A stretch of DNA of 64,000 bases from Narthecium ossifragum (Eukaryota > Streptophyta > Magnoliopsida > Dioscoreales > Nartheciaceae). The position numbers were made by a program, and so were the translations under genes. The stretch spans positions 19,325,395 through 19,389,394 of the forward strand of contig OY986964.1 in NCBI GenBank assembly GCA_963920575.1, given 5' to 3'. Within the stretch, counting starts at the first letter, position 1. Every line of letters begins with the position of its first letter. The notes under the pieces are model-generated. The model was not told where the DNA came from, made no database searches, and saw only the letters and a program-made list of their open reading frames with translations. Shown here one piece after another: positions 10,780 through 22,414 of this stretch.

Positions 10780-11990
10780 TCTTTTTAACTAAGAAAGATG
10801 AAAATGATCTGACATCAACCAAGAAAGATGAAAATGATCTGACATCAACTGAGAAAGATGCAAATGATCTGACAAAGATGAAAATGTTTTTTTTTTCATT
10901 TTCATATTTTTGAATTCATTTTCATCTTTCTAAAATCATTTTCATTTTCCTGAAATCATTTTCATTAGTCTGAAATCATTTTCATCTTTCTAAATCATTT
11001 TCATCTTTCTAAAATCATTTTCATCTTCCTGAAATCATTTTCATCTTTCTGAAGTCATTTTTATCTTTCTAAAATCATTTTCATCTTTCTAAAATCATTT
11101 TCATCTTCCTGAATTCATTTTCATGTTTTTTATTCCATTTTCATCTTTGTGAATTCATTTTCATCTTTCTAAAATCATTTTCATCTTTCTGAAATCATTT
11201 TCATCTTTGGTAATTCATTTTCATCTTTCTGAAATCATTTTCATCTTTTTAAAATCATTTTCATCTTTGTGAATTCATTTCCATCTTCCTGAATTCATTT
11301 TCATCTTTCTAAAATCATTTTTATCTTTGTGAATTCATTTTCATCTTTGTGAATTCATTTTCATCTTTCTAAAATCATTTTCATCTTTCTAAAATCATTT
11401 TCATCTTTGTGAATTCATTTTCATCTTTCTAAATTCATTTTCATCTTTCTGAATTCATTTTCATCTTTCATACATTTTCATCTTCTTAACTCTATTTTCA
11501 TCATTTTAACTCTATTTTCATAATTTTAAATCTATTTTTATCATTTTAAAATTTATTTTTATCATTTTAAAATTTATTTTTATCATTTTAAAATTTATTT
11601 TCATCTTTCTGAATTCATTTTCATCTTTCATACATTTTCATCATTTTAACTCTATTTTCATCATTTTAAATCTATTTTTATCATTTTAAAATTTATTTTT
11701 ATCATTTTAAAATTTATTTTCATCTTTCTGAATTTATTTTCATCTTTCTGAATTCATTTTCATTTTTGTGAATTCATTTTCATCTTTCATACATTTTCAT
11801 CATTTTAACTCTATTTTCATCATTTTAAATCTATTTTTATAATTTTAAAATTTATTTTCATCTTTTTGAATTCATTTTCATCTTTGTGAATTCATTTTCA
11901 TCTTTCATACATTTTCATCTTCTTAACTCTATTTTCATCATTTTAAATCTATTTTCATCTTCTTAACTTTATTTTTTATCTTTTTAAATG
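10780..11990. repeat. Minisatellite of about 20-bp units in insertion F
   Basis: Roughly 1.2 kb of degenerate tandem units of the form ATTTTCATCTTTCTGAAATC with variants (CTTTGTGAATT, CATTTTAACTCT). The first part (10790-10885) holds a few units in the opposite orientation (GAAAGATGAAAATGATC), so the array begins with an inverted junction around a T run near 10885-10900. Confidence 0.9.
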
Positions 11991-12179
11991 CATTTTGATC
12001 GTTTTTAACTCTTCGAATTACAACTTAATTGGCTGAAATTCTCCATCAATAGTCTCTTCGGTCACATCCACTTTTCTTCTATAAATTTATTTATCTTTTT
12101 CCATATTTTCCCTATTTTTCTACAACTTTTTTCCTATTTTTCTACCATTTTTTCCCCTATTTCCCTATTTTTACCCGGC

Positions 12180-13085
12180 TATTCTCTCTCCTCTTCCTCT
12201 ATCTCCACCCCCGGCTCGCCTCCCAAGCCATCGTCGAGGATGGCTTGACCAACGGCTGTGGATGCTCCGGCCTTTATCAACGGCGAGGAGGGACCGAAAG
12301 TCGTCGGCGCCGGTGAAGGAGGCGTCGTGGAAGCCTAGGGGTTCGATCCACTAGTTCGGATCGTGAGGATACACGGCGGGATCGAGTGGGGACGGCGGCT
12401 TCCTTGGTGAAGATGAGTCGCGAGCCGGGGAGCGTCGAGGGCCTTGGATAGCCGGATCGAGCCGAGAAATGAGGACGGAGGAGTCGTGAGGCGATGAGGT
12501 TTGCGGATCTGGACGTAGATGGGGGTTGGAGGTCGGGGGCGATGGGTTTTGAGGGTGGCGGCACCGGGTTCCGAGAGCAGGGTAGAGCTAGGAATTAGCT
12601 TTGGGTAGGGTTGCAGGAGACGAGTATGAGGGTGGCGGATGGAGATCTCGAGGTGGCAAATGGGGCCGAGGTCGGGGGTTCCGAGCTCCACCCTCGCAGA
12701 CAATGGAGGAAGTCGGAACGGAGAGGGCTCGCCGTAGGTGCCCGCGACTTCGATGGAGGAGGTGCTGGTGGTATGGGGGAGCTTGCCGGGGTTAATGGCC
12801 ATGGGTTCCGGCGATGGGTTTCGGGGTGGTCGGCGACGCATGTAACGCCGAGGGCGGAGACGGTGGCGGTGGCGTGGGATTGTGGCTGGGAGGCGAGGGA
12901 GCTGGTGGTCGTGGCAGCGAGGGGTTGGGGAGGTGAGCCAGCGACGAGGCACAACCATGGAAGTGAGCTGGGATCTCCGGCGATCCGGCGATGTATCTCC
13001 GGGCAAGGGCGGGACACCGGCCGATGCTTGGTCGGGATCAGGAAGTGAGAAGAGGGGGGGAGGGAGAGAGAGAGAGGAGGGGTAA
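12180..13085. other. Right GC-rich arm of insertion F
   Basis: Mirror-like counterpart of 9690-10620: on the minus strand it starts with CTCTCTCTCTC and continues into GCCGGAGATC-rich DNA. The longest frame is 255 codons on the minus strand (12335-13102), with two other frames also open, which is typical of composition rather than selection. No domain recognised. Confidence 0.4.
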
Positions 13086-13620
13086 AAAATAAGAATGGGC
13101 ATTATGGTCTTTTAATGTGAATAATATGTCAGTTAATACACTGTGGTGGGGTTTTTACCTTAAAAACATGGTTAATGGGGTTTTTTATGATAAGTTTTGT
13201 TAAACTGGTGTTATCATCAATTAACTATAACTTAATACCCACGCCACCAGCCACCTTCATCTCTCTACTCCCGGATTCTCTCTCCACCAGTCGATCACCA
13301 TCCATTGCCGTCCACCGCTGCCATCTACAGTGCACGTCCCCATCACCGGCGTCCATCCTTGGCTGCTGTGCTTCCCTCCACCACGTTCTCCAAGGCTTGG
13401 ATCTACAAGAGAAGCCAGCCAACCCTAGAGGAGCTGCAAGGTATCCCTCTTCTCATCCGTCTCCTCCTCTAGTCTTCGCCTTCCTCGTCGAATACCTAGG
13501 GTCCTTCTCCTAAAAACCTAAAGGTATCTCTCGACCTAGCCATAGATTTGGTTAAGGAGGAACTGAGACCATGTAAGAGACCAAGTACCCGTGCCTACGA
13601 GAAGGCTCGGTGTAACAACT

Positions 13621-13632
13621 TGGTATCAGAGC
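13621..13632 (+). other. D primer-binding site (tRNA-iMet)
   Basis: TGGTATCAGAGC three bases after the end of the 5' LTR (13617). Confidence 0.9.
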
Positions 13633-13910
13633 ACTGTTCCGTCAGCTGTACCGCCCAAAGCCTTCTAGAAGCTGCGCTGATGGCGGGAGATACCACCGCC
13701 AGTGCTTCCATGGAGCGGGAAAGCCGCGTAACCAGAGGAGAGATAGAGGGCATCCATGGGTCGCTGCGGACGTTGGAAACCGCACAAGTGGAGACGCGGG
13801 ATTGGCAGCGGGAGATGCAGATCATCACCCAAGGGATCTCGGAGAGGATTGCCTTTATGGCAATACATATGCAAGGAAGGAATCAGGGAGCCATGGGCGA
13901 ACCTGGAGGT

Positions 13911-13930
13911 AACCCTAACCCTAACCCTAA
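13911..13930 (+). repeat. Telomere-like AACCCTA repeat inside D gag
   Basis: Three and a third CCCTAA-type units, coding for Asn-Pro dipeptides in the D gag frame. Shorter versions occur in the E ORFs, for example near 34762-34776. Confidence 0.85.
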
Positions 13931-14038
13931 TCCACCTCCTACCATGAACCCTACTTCTCCTAGGACTTCACCTGAAGCTGTCCCTAACCTAGGAGTACCC
14001 GGCCTTCATCCCAATTATGTCTTGGTTGGAACAGGTCC

Positions 14039-15398
14039 TAATACGAGTCGATCTGACTCGACCAACTGGACCCGAACAGAGAAGAGGAACCAAACTGGTT
14101 CGACCTCTTTCCTAGTTTGACTTGGACTTCCCTAGTTCAAACTAGAGTATTTGATTAGGATTTATCATTAGTCTTTTATATTTTATTGAGTCCTAGTTAA
14201 TATTTGATTGTTGTAAATTAATTAAGAGTCCATTTGAGTTAGGAAGTTGAGTTGAGTTTGAAACCTTATTACTTGCTTAATTAAGCAAGGGGATTTCCTA
14301 GTTGGATTAGGACTCTGTCAATGTCTCTATAAAAGGACCTCATTAGTTTGTATTATGATGATGAATGATGAAGAGAATTATTAAGAATAGTTGATAGAAT
14401 ATCATAGGACTAGAGGTAATGTAGATTCCACCCAAAATCCACCATAGATCCACCTTCTTCCCCGTCGGTCATCTTCTCCGCAGCCGGCATCGCCTTCACC
14501 TTCATCTTCCTTCTCCACGCCACTTTCTCTCTCCACCACGTCAGTGACCCCACGCCACATCAGCGCCACATCAGCATCATCTTCCTCCTCCTTCCTCTTC
14601 TCTCCCGTGCCCTAGCCAAGGTTCACCGCCAGCATCCTTCCCCCAGCCCTCTCCGGCCGCCCCCGTCACCTCCAAAGGCCACCTCCGTTCTTCCCTAAGT
14701 CCCACGACTCCGGCCATCCCTTTCCCGCCATCTTCCATCCCCTCCGGCGCCGTCCTCGACAAGCCAACCTCCGTCCCCATGGTCGGCAACCCCATGTCCT
14801 ATCCCGATCTCATCCCATATCCGTTCCTCGTCTCCCCACGATCCTTCCTGACGTCCCAAGGACCCCCGCCGAGCTCCCCATCGTCGTCCCCAACGCCGGC
14901 CTCCTCTAAACCGCCGTCGACCTCCCATATCCGGCCGATCCACCACCTACCTCCCAGATCCAAGTTGTTGGATCTCTTCCCCATCAACTCACGAACCTTT
15001 CTGCCAAGGTCCCGACCGCCGCCGACGTCCCTATGCCGGCGATCTACTCCGGCAAACCTCAGCCCTTGGATCAACTCCGGTTCAGCCCAACCAAGTTGGC
15101 TCAACCAATTCTAACCTGATTCAGCTCAGCCACTTAATCTTAGTCAAGTCCAATCCAGCCCCATCCAGTCACTTAGCCCAATCCAACCCGGTCAGCCTGA
15201 TCCAGATCAACTTAGACTTGACCCAGTCAAGTCCTATCCTAGCAGGCTCAGCCAGATCTGAACCAGCTCGAGCCAGATCCGATCCAGCTAACCAGATTAA
15301 GCCAATTGGACTCAAATCAAGTCCGATTAGGCCAATTCTGATCGATTGGAGCAGTAGAGACCCGATACGAGAGGATTACGAGTAGACCGCTCGTATCA
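14039..15398 (+). mobile_element. A-family solo LTR no. 2, in D gag
   Basis: TSD GGTCC at 14034-14038 and 15399-15403. Starts TAATACGAGTCG (the usual TG is now TA) and ends GCTCGTATCA (usual GCTCGTAACA). TATA box near 14331. It is more diverged than the A copies at 40601-46425, so it is probably an older insertion. Confidence 0.93.
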
Positions 15399-16643
15399 GG
15401 TCCTATCCCTCCTACCAAACCCCCTGCTCAACCGGCCTACACCACACCCTTGGCCGCCACCACTACCTGTCCACCCCCACCTGGCTCCACTATCCTTCCA
15501 CCCCCACCACACCAGCCTCTATATCCACCCTATCACCCCCCCTCCATACCAGTAGCCTACGCCCCCTCCATATGTCCCGTACAACCCAGCTCCTCCACCA
15601 CCCCATTACTACCCTCCTCTCACCCCACCTGCATATGAACAGCCCCATGACCCAATCCGTGAACGGTTGACCCTTTGCTGCCCGGATTCCCCACATGGAC
15701 TTCCCTCGCTATGATGGTGCTACAGATCCTACTCACTGGATTCTCAAGGCGGAGCAGTTCTTCTCTTACTACCCTATCCATGAACGAGAGAAGGTCCGTT
15801 ACGCCGCCTATCACTTCGATAGAGATGCCCAGACATGGTACCAGCTGTCGAAGGATACGGATGAGTGCGCAACATGGCATACCTTCCAGCATGCCTTGCA
15901 CTTCTTGCGCTATGGACCGACGACCTACGACGACCCCATCAGCGAACTCACTCGGATTCAGCAAGATGGCTCAGTCCGAGACTACCAGATCCGGTTCGAC
16001 CGAGGTCTAGGTCGTGTTCCACACTTGGCTCAGGATGTGGTACTGAGTCTCTTCATCAGCGGATTGAAGCCGGCCATCAGGTACGATGTTCAGCTCGCTA
16101 GACCAGCCACCATAGCCGAGGCCATCAGCTACGCCAAGACTCATGAGGCGAATCAGTACGCGATCCGGCATGCTACGGCAAGGACGATGCCTGCACCTAC
16201 CCGTCCAGCCCCCGCTGCCCGTGCCGTGCCCGCAAACTGGAGTTCGAGTGAGACTAGGACTCCTAATCCTACTCAAACTAGGACTCCTAGTTAGACTCAA
16301 ACTATAGTTCGACCTCAACGAAGACAGCTATCTCTAGCTGAACTGCAACAACGAAGAGCACAAGGAGTTTGCTTCCAATGTGACGAGCCCTATACACCGG
16401 GGCACCGCTGTAAGCAGCTGTTGAGCATTGAGATCGTCAATGAGGAACCAGCCACGGAAGATCTGGTTGGAGCTGAGCTTGAAGAGGAGACCACAGTCCT
16501 AGCTGAGCATTGAGAACCCTCACTTGGCATGATGATGATTGGCCAAGTGCTTGTGGCTCTTCCAGCTACCGAGTCCACGGTAGAGGACCCGCTGCCGTCG
16601 CCTACTTCGGATCCTCTACTCCCTGATCCGGACAACATCTCCC

Positions 16644-18160
16644 ATGGCCAACCTGAGTTCAGTCCAGGTCTCACGGCAGCATCACCCCCCCTCGATAGCA
16701 GCCATCTCAAGTCCGGTACCCCAATGGCTTGAACCAATTCAGGAGGATGTCAAAACCAATGCAGAGATGCAGACGCTCGCTGGCAACATACAAAACGGAG
16801 ATATCAAGGGACCATGGACAGTTCGCAACGGAGTCATCTTCCACAAAGACCGCATCTTCTTGAGGAAGAACTCTCCAGTCATTCCAGAGATCTTGGTGAC
16901 CATACACTCCAGCACACATGAAGGGTTTGTCAAGATGTGGCACCGGCTGCGAACCACCTTCTACTGGAAGGGAGTGCAAGCGCGAATCAAGGACTTCATC
17001 CGTCAGTGTGACACCTGCCAACGACACAAGGCCGAGACCCTGAAGCCAGCCGGCCTACTCCAGCCCCTACCCATCCCTCACGAGGTATGGACTGATGTCT
17101 CTATGGACTTCATCGACGGACTCCCATCTTCTAGAGGGTACACAACCATTCTAGTAGTCGTCGACAGATTGTCCAAATATGCACACTTCGCTCCCCTACG
17201 GCATCCCTACACGGCATACTCAGTAGCTCGAGTTTTCTTTGACACGGTGTTCAAGCACCATGGCATGCCAACCAGCATCGTCTGTGATCGAGATCCTACC
17301 TTCACCAGCAACTTTTGGCAGGAGATCTTTAGATTGCAAGGAGTCAAGTTCAGATTCTCCTCAGCATACCACCCCCAGACGGATGGCCAAACTGAGGTAG
17401 TAAACTGATCCCTGGAGATGTGCTTACGATGTTTTTTAGGTGATCGTCCTACACAATGGACCCAATGGTTGACTTGGGCAGAGTACACCTATAACACTAG
17501 TTGGCACTCCAGCATCCAGCGGACACCCTATGTGGTAGTGTATGAGAGACCTCCACCGACCCTCCTCTCCTACATACCCGGGACAGCCACATCAGCAGCT
17601 GTAGATCACTTCCTAGTTGAACGGGATCAAGTGATAGCAGATGTTAAGTCAAGGTTAGCAGCTGCCCAGAACAGGATGAAGCAGACATACGATCGAGGAC
17701 ATCGCGACGTCGAGTTCTAGGTCGGAGAGATGGTCTATGTCAAACTGCAGCCCTATCGACAGAAGTCCGTGGTCAAGCGTCAATCTCATAAGCTTGCGGC
17801 AAAATTCTACGGGCCATACGAGGTATTGGAACGCATAGGAGCTGTTGCTTACCGCCTCCAGCTTCCATCAGATTCTAAGGTACACCCAGTCTTCCATGTA
17901 TCACTCCTGAAGAAGCACGTGGGAGCTGAGATACCCGTTGTCACCGAGATTCCAGATCCCTCAAATGATCAGCCCAAGCTGTATCCCCAGGCTATCATCG
18001 ACCATCGGCATGCTCCCCGCCACCAACAAGAAGTTCTGGTACATTGGAAGGGCCATAGTCCAGCTGAACCCACATGGGAGGTATTCACTGATTTCTTGGA
18101 TCCTTATCCCGACTTCGGCCCTGAGGACAAGGCACTTTTCGAAGGAGAAGGGGATGATAC
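16644..18160 (+). pseudogene. D integrase and chromodomain (pol remnant)
   Basis: The zinc-binding HHCC region (HSSTHEGF ... CDTCQRHK) is followed by the catalytic core, with the first Asp in MDFIDGLP, the second in CDRDPTFTS and Glu in TDGQTEVVN. Stops occur at 17406 (TGA) and near 17718 (TAG). The GPY-type region (17730 on) is followed by a chromodomain (VLVHWKGHSPAEPTWE) and the terminal EDKALFEGE motif next to the PPT. Only about 0.3 kb separates the gag zinc knuckle from integrase, so protease, RT and RNase H have been deleted. After the PPT the frame continues into the 3' LTR to a stop after KESYS at about 18371. Confidence 0.88.
18141..18154 (+). other. D polypurine tract
   Basis: GAAGGAGAAGGGGA directly before the 3' LTR TG (18155); matches the E and A tracts in position and composition. 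Confidence 0.85.
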
Positions 18161-19010
18161 GGTTGGGACCCAAGCCCAACCCACGCCCAGCCAAGTGGAA
18201 CCAAGTCCAGCTCCACCTGGGCTAGACCAACCCATGCCCAATTCTGGGGCAGGGCCCACACTTGGGATAGGCCCAGGAGGGACCCACGCTGGTCAGGGCC
18301 CACCTCCTAGGAGGATTCGGCCTTGGACCAGGTCCCAAGCCAAAGCCAGCCTTAAGGAATCCTATTCCTAGCTGGTAATTTCATTAGTTGAGGCTTTCCT
18401 AGTTGATTTCCTAGTTTGAGTCCAGTTTGTGCTTTCTAGTTCATATTCATGTCCTAGTTGGGTTGAGTCAAGTCACTTGCTGTTTTAACAAGTAGGTATC
18501 CATGTTGGAGTAGAACTCTTTGAGGCCCCTATAAAAGGACCTCCATAGCTTGTATTAGGGTTTTATGCATTGAAGAAATAAATTAAGAGATATTATAGGA
18601 GTTAACCCTAGGAGTAGCCATAACTTAATACCCACGCCACCAGCCACCTTCATCTCTCTACTCCCGGATTCTCTCTCCACCAACCGGCCACCATCCATTG
18701 CCGTCCACCGCTGCCATCTACAGTGCACGTCCCCATCACCGGCGTCCATCCTTGGCTGCCTTGCTTCCCTCCACCACGTTCTCCAAGGCTTGGATCAACA
18801 AGAGAAGCCAGCCAACCCTAGACGAGCTGCAAGGTATCCCTCTTCTCATCCGTCTCCTCCTCTAGTCTTCGCCTTCCTCGTCGAATACCTAGGGTCCTTC
18901 TCCTGAAACCCTAAAGGTATCTCTCGACCTAGCCATAGATTTGGCTAAGGAGGAACTGAGACCGGGCAAGAGACCAGGTACCCGTGCCTACGAGAAGGCT
19001 CGGCGTAACA
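18155..19010 (+). repeat. D 3' LTR
   Basis: 856 bp, TGATACGGTTGGG...GGCGTAACA. TATA at 18530-18536. Its R/U5 part (18620-19010) is very similar to the matching part of E LTRs, which supports a common origin. Confidence 0.92.
18530..18536 (+). promoter_or_regulatory. TATA box, D 3' LTR
   Basis: TATAAAA in CCCTATAAAAGGACCTCC, shared across D, E and A LTRs. Confidence 0.6.
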
Positions 19011-19826
19011 GTCCTCAACTCGCTCTGCTCTGCTGGTGCTATCCTGAAAGCTGGGAGAGAGATCGGTGCGGTACCTGGTACTAGGTCGATCTCAAAATCG
19101 ACCTCTCTGGACGGTGGAAGCCCCGACAACACCTCGGGAAACACATCGGTGAAGTTGCACACGATCCTGGGAAATTTGCTATGCTGCACTCCTTCAAAAC
19201 CGAACAGGGACAGGCTGGCCAATAAGGCTGAGAGCTCGCTACCACGCCTCCCCAAACCACAAGCAAAGGAATCGGCGGAGAACCGATCCCCCAACAACAC
19301 AAACTGTGTCCCGTCGGGTATCCAAGCGACCACCCTCCAGCGACCACAGTCGATGATAGCTCGATGTGCTGCTAACCAGTCCATACCGAGTATCACATTG
19401 AAGCCCGTCATGTCTAGCACCCGCAGGTCTAGACAGAAACGGAGGCCTCCAATCTCCAAGGAACAAGATCGGCATACCCGGTCTACCCTGACTGACCCGC
19501 CCATCGGGGAGTCCACTGACTGTGCCACCCCTAGCCAACTCGTCTCTAATCCTAACGATACCATACACATGCTAGCAACATAGGAATGAGACGCCCTAGA
19601 GTCTATCAGCACATCTACTGAAGAACTAGAAAGCTGAAAGATACCTCTGAGTACGGATGGCTCTACCGCTGCCTGCTAGGACTGTTGTGGTGGCTGGTAA
19701 AGCTGCACGGTGTCCGGCTGCTCACGCTCTGGGAGAGCAAACACACGCCCTCGCTGGCCGTCTCCACCTCTGGAGCGACTCGGTCCAGCCCCTGATCCGT
19801 GCCCACCACTGGAAACGGTGGGAGCA
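19011..19826 (-). pseudogene. Tekay1 protease and RT start, plus gag/protease linker
   Basis: Continuation of Tekay1 pol beyond D. On the minus strand a retropepsin-like segment begins with LIDSRASHSYV, where the active-site triad D-S/T-G is changed (Gly to Arg). It continues through VILGMDWLAAH and reaches the RT lead-in LPPSREVDFEID and PAEQSELRT. The frame then runs on into D, so the 227-codon open frame (18929-19612) is partly foreign. The region 19613-19826 is the linker upstream of protease. A solo Tekay LTR begins at 19827. The altered active site makes protease activity unlikely. Confidence 0.82.
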
Positions 19827-21010
19827 TGTCGCGCCCCGACCCGCCTAGGCCCAACCGGGCCGGGCGATGCGAACCGGAACCTAACCTACTACATAAATTT
19901 TGGCGAGATTTCCCTCTAATCGTAGTGGTTACCCTAGCAATTCATAATCATCCTGTATTATACAATCATTCACAACCTCAAAGACAGAACTGGAATATAA
20001 TACAAGTCCTCAAACAGGGAAATTATACATTTATCACTCCCGTAGGAGACTATCTATAACAAAAGGTAAGACTGTGATCGCCGCTCCTCAAGCACCGCCA
20101 GACGCCGCCACGTCACCAAACACCGGCCCGGTAGGGGCGACCGAAGAAGAGCTAGCGCCAGCACCTGCAAAACGCAGCTCGGGTAGGAGTGAGCACTAAG
20201 CTCAGCAGGGACACTACACTACGACACTCACAAGAGAGGGAACACAACAGTGTCGCCCTTAAGCAAAACTTGGGTGTGCAGCAAGGGTCCCATAACCCTT
20301 TGCCGGTGTCCCTAGGCATACCCAACCATGGTCACCCTAAAGGACTGGGCCCATCCTAGATACACCTAGTGTCGCAGGGTTCCAGCTGTGGTCACCCAAC
20401 CGAACTGGGCCCACATTGGTCACCACTGCGGGCAGGAACAGACACTGCCTGGGCTGGACTTACTCCGACGGCCCCCAAAGAACAAGAACCGACACTGGTT
20501 GCACCCACAACATCTGGCTCGAGGCCAACACGGCCTCTATAATCATCAAGCAACATGTATTCAGGTCATCTAAACCCTATCATCGAAATCGACTGAATAC
20601 AACAAATCGAATCCTGGACCAAGCTACCCGCAACGGTCCTAGAGCTAGATCCGGACTACCCGAAAGCCCCGGATCGGCGAACAACCCATCGCCAACGCCC
20701 TACACAGATGCAACTAATGCACAACACAATGCATGATATGCGCATACGCAGGGTAATACAGTTAAACATGCAACAGTATGTGATGATATAAATAACAAGG
20801 TCTGGGCACGGCACCCTGCCGCCCCGGGGTGGTGAACATGTAAATAAGGTCTAGGGACTACTACAGTGGTACCCCCACCAACTGTCAGCAGTCCACCACA
20901 ACACCTGCACCGGGAAGCAGCCCCACAAACAACAGCTCATAGATATCACAGATTGATATGATGCACCTTCTCTAGGGCTTTCGTATCTGGTCTCTTGCCT
21001 AGTCTTGGCT

Positions 21011-22414
21011 TGTTACGAGCGGTCTACTCGTGATCCTCTCGTAATGGGTCTCTACTGCTCCAATCGATCAGAATCGGCCGGATCGGACTTGATTTGAGTC
21101 CAATGGGCTGAAGTTGGATCGAATCTGGTTCAGATCCGGCTCAGATTGGGGTAGGACTCGACTGGGTCAAGTCTGGATTGGTTGATTGGCTCTTGGAATT
21201 GAATCTGGCTCGGATTGGGCTAAGTGGCTTGGCTGAAATGGCTAGGAGTGGGTTAAGTGGCTGAACCAAATCAGAGTGGGCTGAGTCTGATTCAACTGGC
21301 TGGCTGAACCGGATTAGGCTGGGTTGAATCAAGTGGGTTGGATTGGGCTGAGTCAGGGGGATCGGATCTAAGGGCTGAGGGGTCACCGGAGGGATCGCCG
21401 GCGATAGGGACGGCGGCGGCGGTCGGGATACGTCCAGGAAGGGTCGCCTGGAGGTGGGGATGAGATCTACCGGCTCGGATCTGGAAGATGGGTGGCGGAT
21501 CGGCCGGATCTGGTGAAGACGGCGGTGAAGGTAGGGTCGGCTGGCGTCGGGAACGATGAGGGAGGCTCGGCGGGGGTCCTTGGGACGTCGGGAAGGATCG
21601 TGGGGAGACAAGGAAGGGTTTAGGAAGGGTTTGGGGTGAGATCGGGGTCGTGTCGTGGACGACGGACGGTGGCTGTGAACTTGGGTTGGCCGGGGAAGAC
21701 GTCGGAGGAGACGACGGAGGCGGAGGAGCGGCTTGGAGAAGTCGTGAGGCTCAGGGGAAGGCGTTGGAGGTCTTGGTTGGCGACGGGGGTGGCCGGATAG
21801 GGAACGGCTGTGAAGATCAGCGGGAGCGAGGGTACGGCTTGAGGAAGAGAGGAGGAAGAAGGAGGTGACGTGGCAGGTGACTGGGCGTGGGGTCGCTGAC
21901 GTGGCGGAGAGAGAAAGTGACGAGGAGAGAGAGAAACACTGGTGGAGGCGGTGCCGGCTGCGGAGAAGATGACCAGCGGGGAAGAAGATGATCTATGGTA
22001 GATATCGGGTGGAATCTACTTTACTTCTACTCCTATGATATTCTACTCCTATGATATTCTACTCCTATGATATTCTACTAATTACTCTTAATCATTCATC
22101 TCATCCATAACCTAATACAAACTACTAAGGTCCTTTTATAGAGACCTTGACAGAGTCCTAATCCACTAGAAAAACCCCATTGCTTGATTAGCACGTAATA
22201 AGGTTTCTGATTCAACTCAACTTCCTAACTCAAAGGGACTCTTAATTAATTCCTAACAATCAACTAGGACTCAATAAAAGACTAATGATAAATACTAATT
22301 AAATACTCTAGTTTGAACTAGGGAAGTCCAAGTCAAACTAGGAAAGAGGTTGAACCAGCTTGGTTCCTCTTCTGGGTTCGGGTCCAGTTGGTCGAGTCGG
22401 ATCGACTCGTATCA
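21011..22414 (-). mobile_element. A-family solo LTR no. 3, inside E2 3' LTR
   Basis: TGTTACGAG...CTCGTATCA with TSD TGGCT (21006-21010) and TGACT (22415-22419), one mismatch. The E2 5' LTR (25540-25560) shows the equivalent uninterrupted sequence. A minus-strand frame of 156 codons (21141-21611) corresponds to the LTR-internal frame in other A copies. Confidence 0.92.

Larger units (their letters stand above)
5375..13224. mobile_element. F: unclassified insertion with TIR-like ends (possibly a non-autonomous MULE-like element)
   Basis: Defined by comparing the two D LTRs: D sequence stops near 5374 and resumes near 13225, with CTAT shared at both breaks. Without E1 it is about 3.7 kb. Both ends carry inward-facing subterminal repeats of the AAAAACCCCA type. 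Reading inward, both arms then have AAAAGAC-ATAAT-CCC, a T-rich run and a CTCTCTC-rich, CCGGCGA-rich stretch, which suggests long diverged terminal inverted repeats. The core (about 10780-11990) is a minisatellite. No transposase is seen. The class is an inference: no 9-bp duplication was found, so MULE is only one option. Confidence 0.5.
4893..13617 (+). repeat. D 5' LTR, interrupted by insertion F
   Basis: Bases 4893 to about 5374 and 13225-13617 together match the 3' LTR at 18155-19010. A TATAAAA box lies at 5277-5283. The end ...GTAACA at 13617 is followed by the PBS. The intervening 7.8 kb is insertion F with E1 inside it. Confidence 0.88.
13680..16506 (+). pseudogene. D gag, interrupted and frameshifted
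   Basis: Starts at the Met-Ala-Gly ATG (13680). A charged, probably coiled N-terminal region is followed by an Asn-Pro run (13911-13930, telomere-like at DNA level) and a Pro-rich linker. An A solo LTR interrupts at 14038; excising it with one TSD copy restores the phase. At least two frame changes lie between 15560 and 15700. The retrotransposon gag core is open at 15695-16294 (PRYDGATDP, then YHFDRDAQTWYQL-type motifs) and stops at a TAG near 16294. A CCHC-like zinc knuckle, CFQCDEPYTPGHRC, is encoded near 16371-16412, and the frame ends at about 16513. Not functional as it stands. Confidence 0.85.
4893..19010 (+). mobile_element. D: chromovirus lacking protease, RT and RNase H
   Basis: TG...CA element with TSD GTCCT at 4888-4892 and 19011-19015. 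It has a 5' LTR (4893-13617, split by F), PBS (13621-13632), gag (13680-16506, split by an A solo LTR), integrase with chromodomain (16644-18160), PPT (18141-18154) and 3' LTR (18155-19010). The chromodomain and the C-terminal EDKALFEGE motif next to the PPT place it among the short-LTR chromoviruses (Reina/Galadriel side); the exact clade is uncertain. It sits in the Tekay1 RT region. It is the only relative of families E and A here that still carries enzyme domains, but it cannot be autonomous. Confidence 0.9.

Noticed and set aside
12335..13102. 255-codon minus-strand ORF in insertion F as a host gene
   Set aside because: Two further frames are open over the same bases, composition is CCGGCGATC-rich, and no domain or splice structure is visible.
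5375..13224. F as a Helitron
   Set aside because: The ends do not show a TC start with a hairpin and CTRR end between A and T; the opposed end repeats fit a TIR element better.
13911..13930. Interstitial telomere or chromosome fusion point
   Set aside because: Only about three units, inside a gag reading frame and repeated in other copies of the family.
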